A stretch of DNA of 64,000 nucleotides from Sorangium aterium. Its GTDB lineage: Bacteria; Myxococcota_A; Polyangia; Polyangiales; Polyangiaceae. This document shows, in pieces, positions 1 through 8,597 of this stretch. Position 1 is the stretch's first letter. Each line of letters begins with the position of its first letter. The stretch lies in NCBI RefSeq assembly GCF_028368935.1, contig NZ_JAQNDK010000001.1, positions 3,410,001-3,474,000 on the forward strand, read 5' to 3'. A program made the translations under genes and the position numbers. Below the pieces are notes generated by a model. It ran no database searches and was not told the origin of the DNA. It was given only the letters and a program-made list of their open reading frames with translations.

Positions 1-143
1 GTGAGCGCGGCGCCTGCCACGGGAAAGGCGACCGGCGGCGAACCTCTCGCGCGCGGCGCGCGGCGCGCGGATCGACCCCCCCGCACGGCCGGCGGCGTCC
101 CCGGAACTTGGCCCCGCGCGCGGCGCCGTGGGACTCCTGGACC

Positions 144-2069
144 ATGCCCTCTCGCATCGCCCGCCGCCCCGGGCCGGCGCTGCTGCTCCCGTTCCTGGCG
201 GCGCTCCTGTCGATCGCGTTCGCCCTCCCCGCGCGCGCGTGGGTCGAGGTGCACGTCGCCGGCGACGACGTGCGGCTGTCGATCGATCGGGCCGGCGCCG
301 CCACGGTCGAGCACAAGGTCACGCTGAAGATCTCGGGCGGGCCGCTCCGCGCGCTCGACATCCAGGGCGTCGACCCGGACGCCCAGCTCGACGAGGGCAG
401 CTACGCCGTGCCCTTCAAGGCCGCGGAGGCGGGCTCGCTCGCGTCCGCGACGCCGGTCGCGATCGAGCTCCTGCCGCCCGACCCCCGGCCGCGCGAGGAC
501 GGCACGCGCCGCCCGGCGGCGATGCGGGCCCGCTTCGACGGCAAGGGGCTGAGCCGCGGGGTGTTCGTGCTCTTCTTCCGCTACCGCACGGACCTCATGA
601 AGCGCGGGCTCATCCGGCAGGACGGCCCGAGCTCCCGCGTCTCCTGGAGCGGCCCCGTCTGGGACGACGGCTACGACTCGGCGCGGCTCACCGTCGCGCT
701 GCCGGCCGCGCCCGACGAGCCGCGCGTCGACGAGGCGCGGCCCGACGAGGCGGGCGAGGCGGCGTCCCCCGACGCGCTCCCGGCGCCGACGACGCTCTCC
801 ACGCTCCGCCGCGCGCTCGACAAGGACGAGCTGGAGCTGCTCCGCCCGTACGCCCCCAAGGCCGAGCCGATCCGGTGGGCGGTCCGCGCCGACGCGCGCG
901 CCTTCCAGCCCGAGCCCGCCGCGGCGAAGCCCGGGGCCGACACGCTCGGCCGCATCTCGGACGCCGCGGCCGGCAGCCCCGATCGCAGCCGCACCCTCTA
1001 CGTGGCCGCGGGCGTGGTCCTCTTCGCGCTCTACAGCGCCCTCGTCGCGCTCAAGGCGCGCGAGCACGAGCGCCTCGCCCGCGCCGCGGGCGTCGCGCCG
1101 CGGCCCATCGTCCCGATCCCGCTCGCGCCGCGCGCCGCGCTCGCGGGGCTCGCGCTCGTCGCGGGCGTCGCCCTGGAGCTCCTGCTCACGGACGGCACGC
1201 CGGGCGCCGCGCTCGTGGCCGCGGCGACCGCGCTCGCCGCGCACCGCACGCCCCGCCCGGAGCGCGCCGCCGCGACCTTGCGGCGCCCTGGCAAGTGGCT
1301 CCCCATCGCGGAGGCCGAGGCGTTCCGCGAGCCGCCGCGGGTGCGCGGCGTCTACCTCGACGTCTCGACGCGCGCCGGCAAGGCGCTGCTCGTCGCGCTG
1401 CTCGCCGCGCTCGGCGCGGGCGTCCACGCCGTGGCGGCGGCCTCGCCGTACCACGCCCACCTGCTCGCGCTCGACGCGACGGCGCTGCTCGCGATCTTCT
1501 GTACCGGCCGGCTCGCCGAGCTCCCCGCCGATCCGGCGGCGCGGCCGGTCGCGTTCCTGCGCGACGTCGCGCGGCGCGTGCGGCGCTTGCGGAAGGCCCC
1601 CGCCGGCGCCGCGGCTGCGGCGCAGGAGCTCCGCGTCGTCGGCCGCCTCCGCATCCCGGACGGCAGCCCCGACGCCGACGAGCTCCGGCTCGGCCTCTCG
1701 CCGCGCGCGGCGCTCCCCGGCTTCGTCGCGATCGAGGTCGGCGTCGTCTACGCGCCCGGCGCCGGCGGCGCCATCGGGCTGCCCGAGGTCCTGCTGCGCG
1801 TCGCCCCCGGCTCTCCGTGCGAGCGCGCCGTCGAGGGGGTCGCGAAGAGCGGCCGCTCCTCGCGCGGCCGGCGCCCCGGCGAGCGCGTGCTCGCGTTCAC
1901 GCCGCGCCTGCCGACCGCGAGGATGACGGCGGCCATCGCCGCCGCGCTGGTCCGCGCCGTGTCCACCCCGCCCGCGAGCGCCACACCCACGAAGCCGTCC
2001 GGCGCCGGCGCGGCCGGGGCGACTCGCGCGCCGCGCCCCCGCAAGAAGGCGGTCTCCGCTGCGGCGTAG
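144..2069 (+). CDS. Exported/membrane protein of unknown function
   Basis: About 641 residues if started at the ATG at 144. The frame is open upstream to a TTG at 108, but the 144 start puts an Arg-rich n-region and a hydrophobic core (LLLPFLAALLSIAFALP) at the very N-terminus, ending in a plausible ARA-W signal cleavage site. The next ~260 residues look extracytoplasmic. Further hydrophobic stretches begin near LYVAAGVVLFALYSALVAL and continue as several Ala/Leu-rich segments, so the C-terminal half is probably multi-pass, followed by a soluble region and a basic tail (RPRKK). I recognise no family and no catalytic motif. There is no clear Shine-Dalgarno sequence. It stands alone, with the HPP-CBS gene 118 bases downstream on the same strand. 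The call as a real gene rests on the signal peptide and codon usage. Confidence 0.75.
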   Translation: MPSRIARRPGPALLLPFLAALLSIAFALPARAWVEVHVAGDDVRLSIDRAGAATVEHKVTLKISGGPLRALDIQGVDPDAQLDEGSYAVPFKAAEAGSLASATPVAIELLPPDPRPREDGTRRPAAMRARFDGKGLSRGVFVLFFRYRTDLMKRGLIRQDGPSSRVSWSGPVWDDGYDSARLTVALPAAPDEPRVDEARPDEAGEAASPDALPAPTTLSTLRRALDKDELELLRPYAPKAEPIRWAVRADARAFQPEPAAAKPGADTLGRISDAAAGSPDRSRTLYVAAGVVLFALYSALVALKAREHERLARAAGVAPRPIVPIPLAPRAALAGLALVAGVALELLLTDGTPGAALVAAATALAAHRTPRPERAAATLRRPGKWLPIAEAEAFREPPRVRGVYLDVSTRAGKALLVALLAALGAGVHAVAAASPYHAHLLALDATALLAIFCTGRLAELPADPAARPVAFLRDVARRVRRLRKAPAGAAAAAQELRVVGRLRIPDGSPDADELRLGLSPRAALPGFVAIEVGVVYAPGAGGAIGLPEVLLRVAPGSPCERAVEGVAKSGRSSRGRRPGERVLAFTPRLPTARMTAAIAAALVRAVSTPPASATPTKPSGAGAAGATRAPRPRKKAVSAAA

Positions 2070-2187
2070 CGCCGAGTCGGCCCCCGTCCCGACACGCTCT
2101 CGCGATCCGCGAGCCCCTCGTCAGCGTCCGTGAGCCTTCGTAAGCCTTCGTAGACAGCGCGCGAACATCTCGATATATGGCCGCGCG

Positions 2188-3297
2188 ATGAGCTTCGGAG
2201 TTGCGGGCTCGAGCTTTCTTACGCGGTTCCAGCCCATGCGCACGCCGCTGCTCGTCAGCGAGCGGATCTACGCTGCTGTCGGGGGCTTGCTCGGGCTGCT
2301 GACCACCGGGGTCGTGATGCACGCTTGCCTCGGCCCCACCGCGCACGCTCCGCTCCTGATAGCGCCGATCGGCGCTTCGACCGTGCTCGTGTTCGGGGTC
2401 CCCGCGAGCCCGCTCGCCCAGCCGTGGTCCGTGCTCGGCGGCAACGTGCTGGCGGCCGTCATCGGCGTCACGGCGGCTCGCGTCATCCCCGATCCGCTGT
2501 GCGCCGGCGCCGCCGCGGTCGCGCTCACCATCGCCGTCACGAGCCTGCTCCGGTGCTTGCACCCGCCCGCGGGCGCGGTGGCGCTCACGGCGGTCATCGG
2601 CGGCCCGGTCGTGACGAGCCTGGGCTATCACTTCGCGCTCGTGCCGGTCGCCATCAACTCCCTGCTGCTCGTGGCAGCCGGGCTGCTGTTCAACAACCTG
2701 GTGCGCCGCAGCTACCCGCACGTCGTGACCTTGCCGGTCTCGCCCCACGGCACCGCCGACGCCCCGCCCGAGCTCCGCGTCGGCTTTTCGCCGAGCGACA
2801 TCGACGCCGCCCTCGAGCGCCTGGGTACGCCCCTCGACGTCGAGCGCGAAGACCTGATCGCCCTCGTCCGGCACGTCGAAGAGGAGGCGCACCGGCGGCT
2901 GCGCGGAGGCCTCACCTGCGGCGAGATCATGTCGCGCGATCTGGTCACGATTCACCCCGACGATCCGAGCGCGCTCGCGCTCCGCCGCCTCCGCGAGCGC
3001 GCCCTGCGCGTCTTGCCGGTGGTCGACGAGCGAGGCGTCGTGCACGGCGCGATCGACGTCTCGATCGCGTCTGTCATGCCCGAGGCCACCGTGCGGGACT
3101 TGCCGTCCATCTACTTCGAGACCGCCGGCGAGGACACGCCGATCAACGAGCTCTTCCAGCTCCTCTCCCGAGGGCGCGTGCACGAAGCGCTGATCGTCGA
3201 CGCCAAGATGCGCCTGCGCGGCATCGTGACCCAAACGGATCTCCTGGCCGTGATCGGCCGCGCGCAGCTCGCCAAGGGCTCGGCGCTGGTCGGGTAG
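2188..3297 (+). CDS. HPP family membrane protein with C-terminal CBS pair
   Basis: 369 residues. The N-terminal ~190 residues contain four to five hydrophobic segments and the family-defining HPP tripeptide (about residue 125, in LLRCLHPPAGAVAL), characteristic of the HPP integral membrane family. A cytoplasmic linker leads into two CBS domains at about residues 242-295 (starting TCGEIMSRDLVTI) and 303-362 (ending IVTQTDLLAVIG). CBS pairs usually bind adenine nucleotides and gate the attached transporter or enzyme; HPP proteins have been linked to nitrite transport in plastids and cyanobacteria, but the substrate here cannot be read from sequence. The ATG at 2188 is preceded by an AT-rich tatatg stretch and no strong Shine-Dalgarno. 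No partner gene lies next to it. Confidence 0.9.
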   Translation: MSFGVAGSSFLTRFQPMRTPLLVSERIYAAVGGLLGLLTTGVVMHACLGPTAHAPLLIAPIGASTVLVFGVPASPLAQPWSVLGGNVLAAVIGVTAARVIPDPLCAGAAAVALTIAVTSLLRCLHPPAGAVALTAVIGGPVVTSLGYHFALVPVAINSLLLVAAGLLFNNLVRRSYPHVVTLPVSPHGTADAPPELRVGFSPSDIDAALERLGTPLDVEREDLIALVRHVEEEAHRRLRGGLTCGEIMSRDLVTIHPDDPSALALRRLRERALRVLPVVDERGVVHGAIDVSIASVMPEATVRDLPSIYFETAGEDTPINELFQLLSRGRVHEALIVDAKMRLRGIVTQTDLLAVIGRAQLAKGSALVG

Positions 3298-3396
3298 TGC
3301 GCCCAGGGCAGTACGCCCCCATGCGACACAGGCGCGCATCGCCACAGCGCACCATCCATGCACACGCCTTCACGTGCAAGAACACCTTGCTACGCC

Positions 3397-3428
3397 GGCA
3401 AGACGACAAGACGACAAGACGGCAAGAC
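3397..3428 (+). repeat. Four tandem 8-base units
   Basis: Units ggcaagac, gacaagac, gacaagac and ggcaagac follow one another without a gap, then decay into aacaa. It lies about 100 bases after the HPP-CBS stop codon. Microsatellite-like; no function assigned. Confidence 0.7.
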
Positions 3429-3644
3429 AACAAATCGCGGTCGGCTCCGCTCGAGCGTATAGCGAGCGATGACCGAAGCATGGTAGTCTCGAGATAATCG
3501 TCTTTGTCTCCAGCGCCATCGCTGAAACGGATCGAATCCTGCATGGGTCGGCGCCCTCGCGGCCTCTCCAGCGAGGGTTGAGCGGCCAGTCGACGCTCGC
3601 GACCCCATCGTCGGCCTTGGTCACCTCGGAGTCTGGTCACACGG

Positions 3645-3670
3645 CACATTTGCACGTCACATTTGCACGT
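3645..3670 (+). promoter_or_regulatory. Exact 13-base direct repeat, possible operator
   Basis: The sequence cacatttgcacgt occurs twice, back to back, 90 bases before the CapA start codon. AT-richer, spaced direct repeats in an upstream region of a 70% GC genome are what a DNA-binding regulator site looks like, but nothing else supports this and no cognate regulator is adjacent. Confidence 0.35.
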
Positions 3671-3759
3671 GTTGAGCCGGCCCTGAAGGAGCTCTGGCGC
3701 CCATCACGCCTGTTGCGGTCATCCGTCCTCGAACAGGCCTCAACCGATCGGGAGCGAAC

Positions 3760-6060
3760 ATGGCAGAAAGACCCATTGTCCGCGTCATCACATCCAGGCC
3801 GCTGTCCGTGTGCGCTGCGGCCTGCGCCTGGCTCGCCGCGGGCGATGCGTCGGCGGCGTACCAGTTCGACGCCACGGAGGCCGCGTACGACGCGACCTAC
3901 GCGGCGGCCCCCATCGACGTGACCGGCGTCGTCGTCGACGAGGCGGGATCGCCGGTCGCGGGGGCGGAGGTGACGGCCATCGGCTGGGGGAGCGGCGCGG
4001 TCAACCACGGCGAGATCGCGTTCACCGACGGCGCGGGCGCGTTCACGCTCTCGGCGCTCGCGCGGCGCTCGGTCCTGCTGCGCGTCGAGGTCGACGGGTA
4101 CTACAGCGAGATCATCCCTGCCGACCTGCACCGGCCGCTCGCCGAGGCGGGTGCCGGGGTCGGCCGGGTCGTGCTGACCGAGCAGCGCGCGGGCCGCGCC
4201 CGGATCCTCGTGGGAGGCGACACGATGTTCGGTCGGCGCTTCATCGACAGCGACGAAGACGGCATCGAGGGAGAGGTGGGCGACCTCATCCGCCCCGCGA
4301 CGCGGCAAGCCGACGCGAGCGCCATCCTCACCTTCCTGCGCGACGTCCTCTCGTCGGCCGACTACACCCAGGTCAACCTGGAGTGCCCCGTCACCGCCAA
4401 CCCGCAGACACCCCACCCCTACAAGTCGTTCACGTTCTTCTCCTACCCCGAGACGGTCAGGGCGCTCGCGCTCTCCGGCGTCGACGCCGTGAGCCTCGGC
4501 AACAACCACATGTTCGATTACCTGGGGGCAGGAGTCGCCGACACGCTCACCGCCGTCCCGAACGCCGGCCTCGACTGGTTCGGCGCAGGGCTCGACGAGA
4601 CGATGGCGAAGGGCACCGTGCTCTACCGGACGCTCCGCGGCGTCGACGTGGCCTTCCAGGGGTTCAACCAGATCGTCAACGACGGGACGACGCTCCCGGA
4701 GTACGCGCTCACCGCCTCCGACGGGCCTCCTCCCAAGGCGGGCGCGCTCGAGCTGGGCCTCACGGAGATCAGCGACTTCATGGCGCAGGACGCGGTCGGG
4801 CGCTTCGCCATCCCGGTGGTGCACGGAGGCATCGAGTACAGCGACTATCCGTCGTCCGGCATGCGGCGGCGGTTCACCCAGCTCGTCCAGAAGGGCGCCG
4901 GCATGGTCGTGGCGCACCACCCGCACACGATCCACGGCATCGGGCTGTACAACGCCGGCGCCGGCCCCCGCTACATCTTCATGTCGCTCGGCAACATGGT
5001 CTTCGATCAGGACGTCTTCGAGACGTACCAGTCGTACCTCGCCGCCATCGACATCGACGAGGACGCGAGCGGCAACCGCGCGGTGCACCGCGTGCAGCTC
5101 ATCCCGTTCCAGAACGAGGACTACGTCCCGAAGCTCGTGGGCGGCGCCTGGCTCGGCCGGGCGATCCGCCACATCGGTCACCTCTCCACGACGCTGCCAG
5201 CGGCGCCCGCGCCCGGCGAGGCGGCGGACGGCCTCACCGGGGCCGTCGTGTTCGCGAGCGGCCCGCGGGCCGTCGCGGCGAGCAGCCCCTCGCAGTACAC
5301 GACGAGCGACGCCGTCGAGACGCGGAGCGCGCCGCTCACGAGCCGCCGCACAGCCCCCCTCGCGCACCTGCGCTCGAGCCCGGCGGACTCGCTCGCCGCC
5401 GTCCGGACGACGGCCGCCGCGAGCTGCGACTACGGCCGGGAGATCATGCTCTACGGCGACTTCGAGGACGGCGACATCGACGACACCTCGCACGAAGGCT
5501 CGATGTGGTCGATGAGCGAATACCGCTACATCGAGAACAGCGTCGTCCACGGCGGGACCGGAGCGATGGTGTTCCTGCGCAAGTCGAGCAGCACCTCCGA
5601 GGTCTCCACCTACATGAACAACCGCGTCAAGTTCGAGCCTGGCCGCAAGCTGACCCTGACCGGCTACATGAAGGGAGACAACGCCGGCCAGATGCGTGTG
5701 CAGGTCTACTGGTACACGAGCGGCGGGACCAGCGTGTCGAACAGCGTCGTGTTCACGCGCGCGGCCGGCACCTACGGCTGGCAGCCGTTCACCGTCGACC
5801 TGACCCCGCCGGCGAACGCGGGCTCCGTCCGGTTCTATTTCAGGGCGGGTGTGCCGGCGAGCGGCGAGGCCACCTCGTTCCTCGACGACGTGTCGCTCAT
5901 CGAGTGGGAGGGCACGGTCGCCGACAGCTCCCTCGGGTTCGCGTTCGCCACGCCGAACGACTGGAGCTTCGTGCGTTGCACCGCCACGGATCCCGCGCTC
6001 ACGAGCCTCGGTGTGACGATGACGCACCGGTCGTACGCGCTGGCCCCGGCGACGCCCTGA
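3760..6060 (+). CDS. Secreted CapA-family (PGA_cap) phosphoesterase with carbohydrate-binding-like C-terminus
   Basis: 766 residues from the ATG at 3760, which has a GGGAG six bases upstream. A signal peptide occupies the first ~36 residues. Residues ~47-135 look like a carboxypeptidase-regulatory (CNA-B-like) beta-sandwich (DVTGVVVDEAGSPVAGAEVT). Residues ~150-480 carry all the CapA/metallophosphatase landmarks in order: GGDTMFG (~151), NLECP, GNNHMFDY (~247), HGGIEY (~353) and HHPHTIHG (~386). Residues ~560-720 resemble a CBM4/9-type jelly roll (ENSVVHGGTGAM...DDVSLIEW). CapA proteins were named from poly-gamma-glutamate capsule synthesis, but many stand-alone relatives are uncharacterised. 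No capB/capC is nearby, so polymer synthesis is not implied; an extracellular hydrolase acting on the cell surface is the cautious reading. Its last 62 bases overlap the convergent gene that follows. Confidence 0.88.
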   Translation: MAERPIVRVITSRPLSVCAAACAWLAAGDASAAYQFDATEAAYDATYAAAPIDVTGVVVDEAGSPVAGAEVTAIGWGSGAVNHGEIAFTDGAGAFTLSALARRSVLLRVEVDGYYSEIIPADLHRPLAEAGAGVGRVVLTEQRAGRARILVGGDTMFGRRFIDSDEDGIEGEVGDLIRPATRQADASAILTFLRDVLSSADYTQVNLECPVTANPQTPHPYKSFTFFSYPETVRALALSGVDAVSLGNNHMFDYLGAGVADTLTAVPNAGLDWFGAGLDETMAKGTVLYRTLRGVDVAFQGFNQIVNDGTTLPEYALTASDGPPPKAGALELGLTEISDFMAQDAVGRFAIPVVHGGIEYSDYPSSGMRRRFTQLVQKGAGMVVAHHPHTIHGIGLYNAGAGPRYIFMSLGNMVFDQDVFETYQSYLAAIDIDEDASGNRAVHRVQLIPFQNEDYVPKLVGGAWLGRAIRHIGHLSTTLPAAPAPGEAADGLTGAVVFASGPRAVAASSPSQYTTSDAVETRSAPLTSRRTAPLAHLRSSPADSLAAVRTTAAASCDYGREIMLYGDFEDGDIDDTSHEGSMWSMSEYRYIENSVVHGGTGAMVFLRKSSSTSEVSTYMNNRVKFEPGRKLTLTGYMKGDNAGQMRVQVYWYTSGGTSVSNSVVFTRAAGTYGWQPFTVDLTPPANAGSVRFYFRAGVPASGEATSFLDDVSLIEWEGTVADSSLGFAFATPNDWSFVRCTATDPALTSLGVTMTHRSYALAPATP

Positions 6061-7372
6061 GCGCGCCGCCGCGGCCCGCGACGGCGGGGGGCGCGGCGGG
6101 CGCGCGAACACGCCGCGCGGCGTCGAGCAGGCCGAGCTCGACGCCGAGGCAGAGCTCGGGCCCGCCGCCGACGTCGAGCGCGCCCTCGCCCCGCAACGTC
6201 ATGTAGCCGCCCGCGCAGACGAACGGCGAGAGGCGCTCCGCCAGCGCGTACGAGGCCGAGACGCGCGCCTTGAGCACCTCGTTCCGCCCGGGGAGATCGC
6301 CCTGGAACGGGCCGCGGTGGTAGGCGCCGACATCGGCGCTCAGCGAGAGGTCCTCGACGTCGAGCGGCAGGCGAGAGCCCATCGCGAGGCCCACGGCATA
6401 CAGGGGCTCGCGCTCCGCCGCGCGCCCGTCGTTGGCGTTCGGCGCGCGCGGCTCGCTGTGGAGCCCGAAGCTCAAAATCGTATAGGCATACCGGCTCGAG
6501 AACTTGAGGCCGACGTTGCCGTGCAGGCCAGTGCTCCCCCAGAGCGCGAGCCGGATCCCCCCCTCGCGCGGCAGCGGGATGAGGCCGAGCGACTCCCCCT
6601 CGAGGTTGTCGGTCACGTTGATGACGCCGATCTGGAGCCCGTCGATCTTGCGGGCCACGTTGATGATGCCGATCTGGAGCCCGCGCTGCTCCTGCGAGAC
6701 GTTGATGGCGCCGATCTGGAGCCCGTCGACGCGGCCGATATTGACGGCAGCCGCCTGCACGCCCGTCACCTGTCCGCGAGCGACGTTGACGGCGCCGGCC
6801 GCCTGCAGGCCGTCGACGTCGGCGTACGTCTGGTTGGCGACGCCGGCGATCTGCGCGCCGGCGACCGTCGTGCTCGCCCAGCCGAAGAGCCCCGCGAGCT
6901 GCACCCCCGCGAGCGGAGCGTCCGCCAAGGCGAAGCCCGCCGCGAGCTGCAGCCCCTCGGCGCGCCCCGAGACGACGCTCGCGACCCCGAGCTGTAACCC
7001 GCGCAGATCCCCCGACGTCCACGAGAACAGGCCGATCTGGGCGCCGTCCACGAACCCGACGCGCCCGAGCAGGAGCGCGAGATCGAGGTGGGTCGCGAGA
7101 TCGGGCGCCGTGGCGTTGGTGCTCAGCGGGAAAATGAGCGACAGGTTGACGGGGAAATACGGCGTATCCGGGCCGCGGCGCGCCCGCTCCCCGCCCGCGC
7201 CGCCGGCGCCGGATGGGTCGCTCGGCCCGGCGGATCGGGGCGCGGCGCGCCCGGGCGCCGCGTCCGCCGGCTGCTGCGCGAGAGCGCTGCGCGGCGCCAG
7301 CACGGCCGGAGCGAGCGCGCAGGCCGCGACGATCGGCGCGGTCCGAAGAGAACACCTCGCGCACCGCGACAT
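5999..7372 (-). CDS. Secreted protein with GLQIG-x-INV surface repeats
   Basis: About 457 residues from the ATG at 7372. The frame is open to 7594, but the 7372 start gives a clean signal peptide (APIVAACALAPAVLAPRSALAQQ) and has an upstream TACGAT exactly six bases away. Residues ~60-280 hold many tandem ~10-18-residue units of the type GLQIGxxNV, GVQLAGL, GAQIAGV with alternating small hydrophobic residues, resembling the LA_2272-type surface repeat proteins first noted in Leptospira; such repeats may form a beta-helix or barrel-like surface. The C-terminal ~170 residues look like beta-strands of an outer-membrane protein. The stop lies inside the end of the convergent CapA gene. Function unknown. 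The repeat assignment is from memory of the family's look, not from a search. Confidence 0.75.
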   Translation of the reverse strand: MSRCARCSLRTAPIVAACALAPAVLAPRSALAQQPADAAPGRAAPRSAGPSDPSGAGGAGGERARRGPDTPYFPVNLSLIFPLSTNATAPDLATHLDLALLLGRVGFVDGAQIGLFSWTSGDLRGLQLGVASVVSGRAEGLQLAAGFALADAPLAGVQLAGLFGWASTTVAGAQIAGVANQTYADVDGLQAAGAVNVARGQVTGVQAAAVNIGRVDGLQIGAINVSQEQRGLQIGIINVARKIDGLQIGVINVTDNLEGESLGLIPLPREGGIRLALWGSTGLHGNVGLKFSSRYAYTILSFGLHSEPRAPNANDGRAAEREPLYAVGLAMGSRLPLDVEDLSLSADVGAYHRGPFQGDLPGRNEVLKARVSASYALAERLSPFVCAGGYMTLRGEGALDVGGGPELCLGVELGLLDAARRVRAPAAPPAVAGRGGALRASPGPARTTGASSSHRGS

Positions 7373-7378
7373 CGCACC

Positions 7379-7384
7379 ATCGTA
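7379..7384 (-). promoter_or_regulatory. Putative -10 element for leaderless start at 7372
   Basis: Minus-strand TACGAT followed by exactly six bases and the ATG. No Shine-Dalgarno is present. It matches the same TAnnnT-N6-start arrangement seen at six other genes in the window. Confidence 0.5.
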
Positions 7385-7592
7385 CACGCGTGCAGCGCCG
7401 AAAGGCTGCTCCGCAGGCGATGAATCGAGCCATGGTGCGGCGTCACGCCGCGCGGGTCCATCACGGCGCCGCATGGATCCATCACAGCACCCCTGGCTCG
7501 ACTTCCGCGCGGTGCTTCGATACCCTGCGGGGGCGGCGCTGCGCCGTGGACTCGCCACCTGCGCTGCGCCCACGCACCACGGACTCGCCACC

Positions 7593-8501
7593 ATGAAGCC
7601 ATCGTCTCTCGCGCCCGTGCTGGCCCTCTCCGCGCTCGCCGCCGGCTGCGGCTCGGAGACTGAAGGCCCAGACCTCGTGTGGCCGATCGGAGGGACGGAC
7701 GAGATCCAGCCGATGTCGTCGAGCTTCGGTCCCCGCCTGCAGACCTCGCGCGATGGCGTCTACGACTTCCACCGCGGCATCGATATCCCCACCGTCATGG
7801 GCACCCCGGTGTACGCGGTCGCCGACGGAAAGGTGATACGCGCAGGCCGCTACCAGGACTTCGAGGACGTCGTTGTGCAGATCGAGCACTGCGATCCGCC
7901 GGGCGCTTGCTTCTACAGCACCTATATCCACCTGGCGATGCCGGTCGTCGAGACCGGCGATCAGGTCGGGCGCGGTCAGCACATCGGCTATACCGGCCTC
8001 GCGGCCAGCAGCCTGTTCCCCCACCTGCACTTCGAGATCCGCGAGGGAGGGCACGAGAAGGTGTACTGCGTGCACCCGCTCCGCTTCCTCCCGACGCCGG
8101 GCGGGCTGCCGCCGGCGCTCTCCGCGCGCCGCACCGACGAGGACGCCACGTCGAGCGTCTCGGTCGAGGTCGAGGCCACCCTGCCAGGCATCTCCCCGGG
8201 CCTCGTCGAGGTCGCGGTCGCGACGTCAAGCCGGTCGACCGGAGAGGTCATCGAGGAGCGGGTGTTCAACTACGAGGAGTGGAACCGCAAATATACAGGG
8301 GAGGGAGACGCCGCGACCATCGACGAACAGAGCCTCGGAGGCATCCGGATCGAGCCGGCGAAGTTCAATGCGCAGTCGTCGGCGTACGTGATCGCGTTCC
8401 GCTTCAGCGACCTCGGCGGCACGGCGTCGGCCGACGAGCTCCAGATCACGGCGCGGGCGCGCGACGTCGAGGGCCATGTCGTCGAGGCGAGCGCGCCCTG
8501 A
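7593..8501 (+). CDS. M23 (LytM-type) peptidase lipoprotein
   Basis: 302 residues. The frame extends far upstream, but the ATG at 7593 is the one that yields a lipoprotein signal (LALSALAAGC, cysteine about residue 20). The peptidase core has the two M23 motifs: HRGID (H60...D64) and HLHFEIRE (H144, H146), with the typical GTPVYAVADGKV and GxHIGYTG segments. These enzymes cut peptide cross-bridges of peptidoglycan; with a lipid anchor it would act in the periplasm. Residues ~175-302 are an extra domain rich in beta-strand-like sequence that I do not recognise. All zinc ligands are present, so it is probably an active endopeptidase rather than an EnvC-type activator. No cell-division gene is adjacent. 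Confidence 0.88.
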   Translation: MKPSSLAPVLALSALAAGCGSETEGPDLVWPIGGTDEIQPMSSSFGPRLQTSRDGVYDFHRGIDIPTVMGTPVYAVADGKVIRAGRYQDFEDVVVQIEHCDPPGACFYSTYIHLAMPVVETGDQVGRGQHIGYTGLAASSLFPHLHFEIREGGHEKVYCVHPLRFLPTPGGLPPALSARRTDEDATSSVSVEVEATLPGISPGLVEVAVATSSRSTGEVIEERVFNYEEWNRKYTGEGDAATIDEQSLGGIRIEPAKFNAQSSAYVIAFRFSDLGGTASADELQITARARDVEGHVVEASAP

Positions 8502-8589
8502 GGCGGCGCGGCGCCCGGGCGAGGCGCGCGTGCGCGCTCGCTCGGTCGAGGCGCGAGCGCGCCCCGAGGCGGCGCGGCGCCCGGGCGAG
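8481..8589 (+). repeat. Imperfect ~44-base direct duplication spanning the M23 stop codon
   Basis: A copy at 8481-8523 (last codons and TGA of the peptidase plus following bases) is repeated at 8545-8589 with small differences that change the TGA into CCGAGG. The intervening bases are also GCG-rich. This looks like slippage or recombination duplicating the gene end. Confidence 0.6.
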
Positions 8590-8597
8590 CCCGCGGC

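Larger units (their letters stand above)
3298..3759. other. Gene-free interval upstream of the CapA gene
   Basis: 462 bases without a convincing gene; the short open frames on both strands have no family signature or start signals. It is visibly less GC-rich than its surroundings. It holds an 8-base tandem array near 3397-3428 and an exact adjacent 13-base duplication at 3645-3670, listed separately. It probably carries the 3' end of the HPP-CBS transcript and the control region of the CapA gene. Confidence 0.6.

Noticed and set aside
6504-7592. N-terminal extension of the M23 peptidase frame by ~360 codons
   Set aside because: It lies antisense to the surface-repeat gene and reads as compositional shadow; the ATG at 7593 gives a lipoprotein signal.
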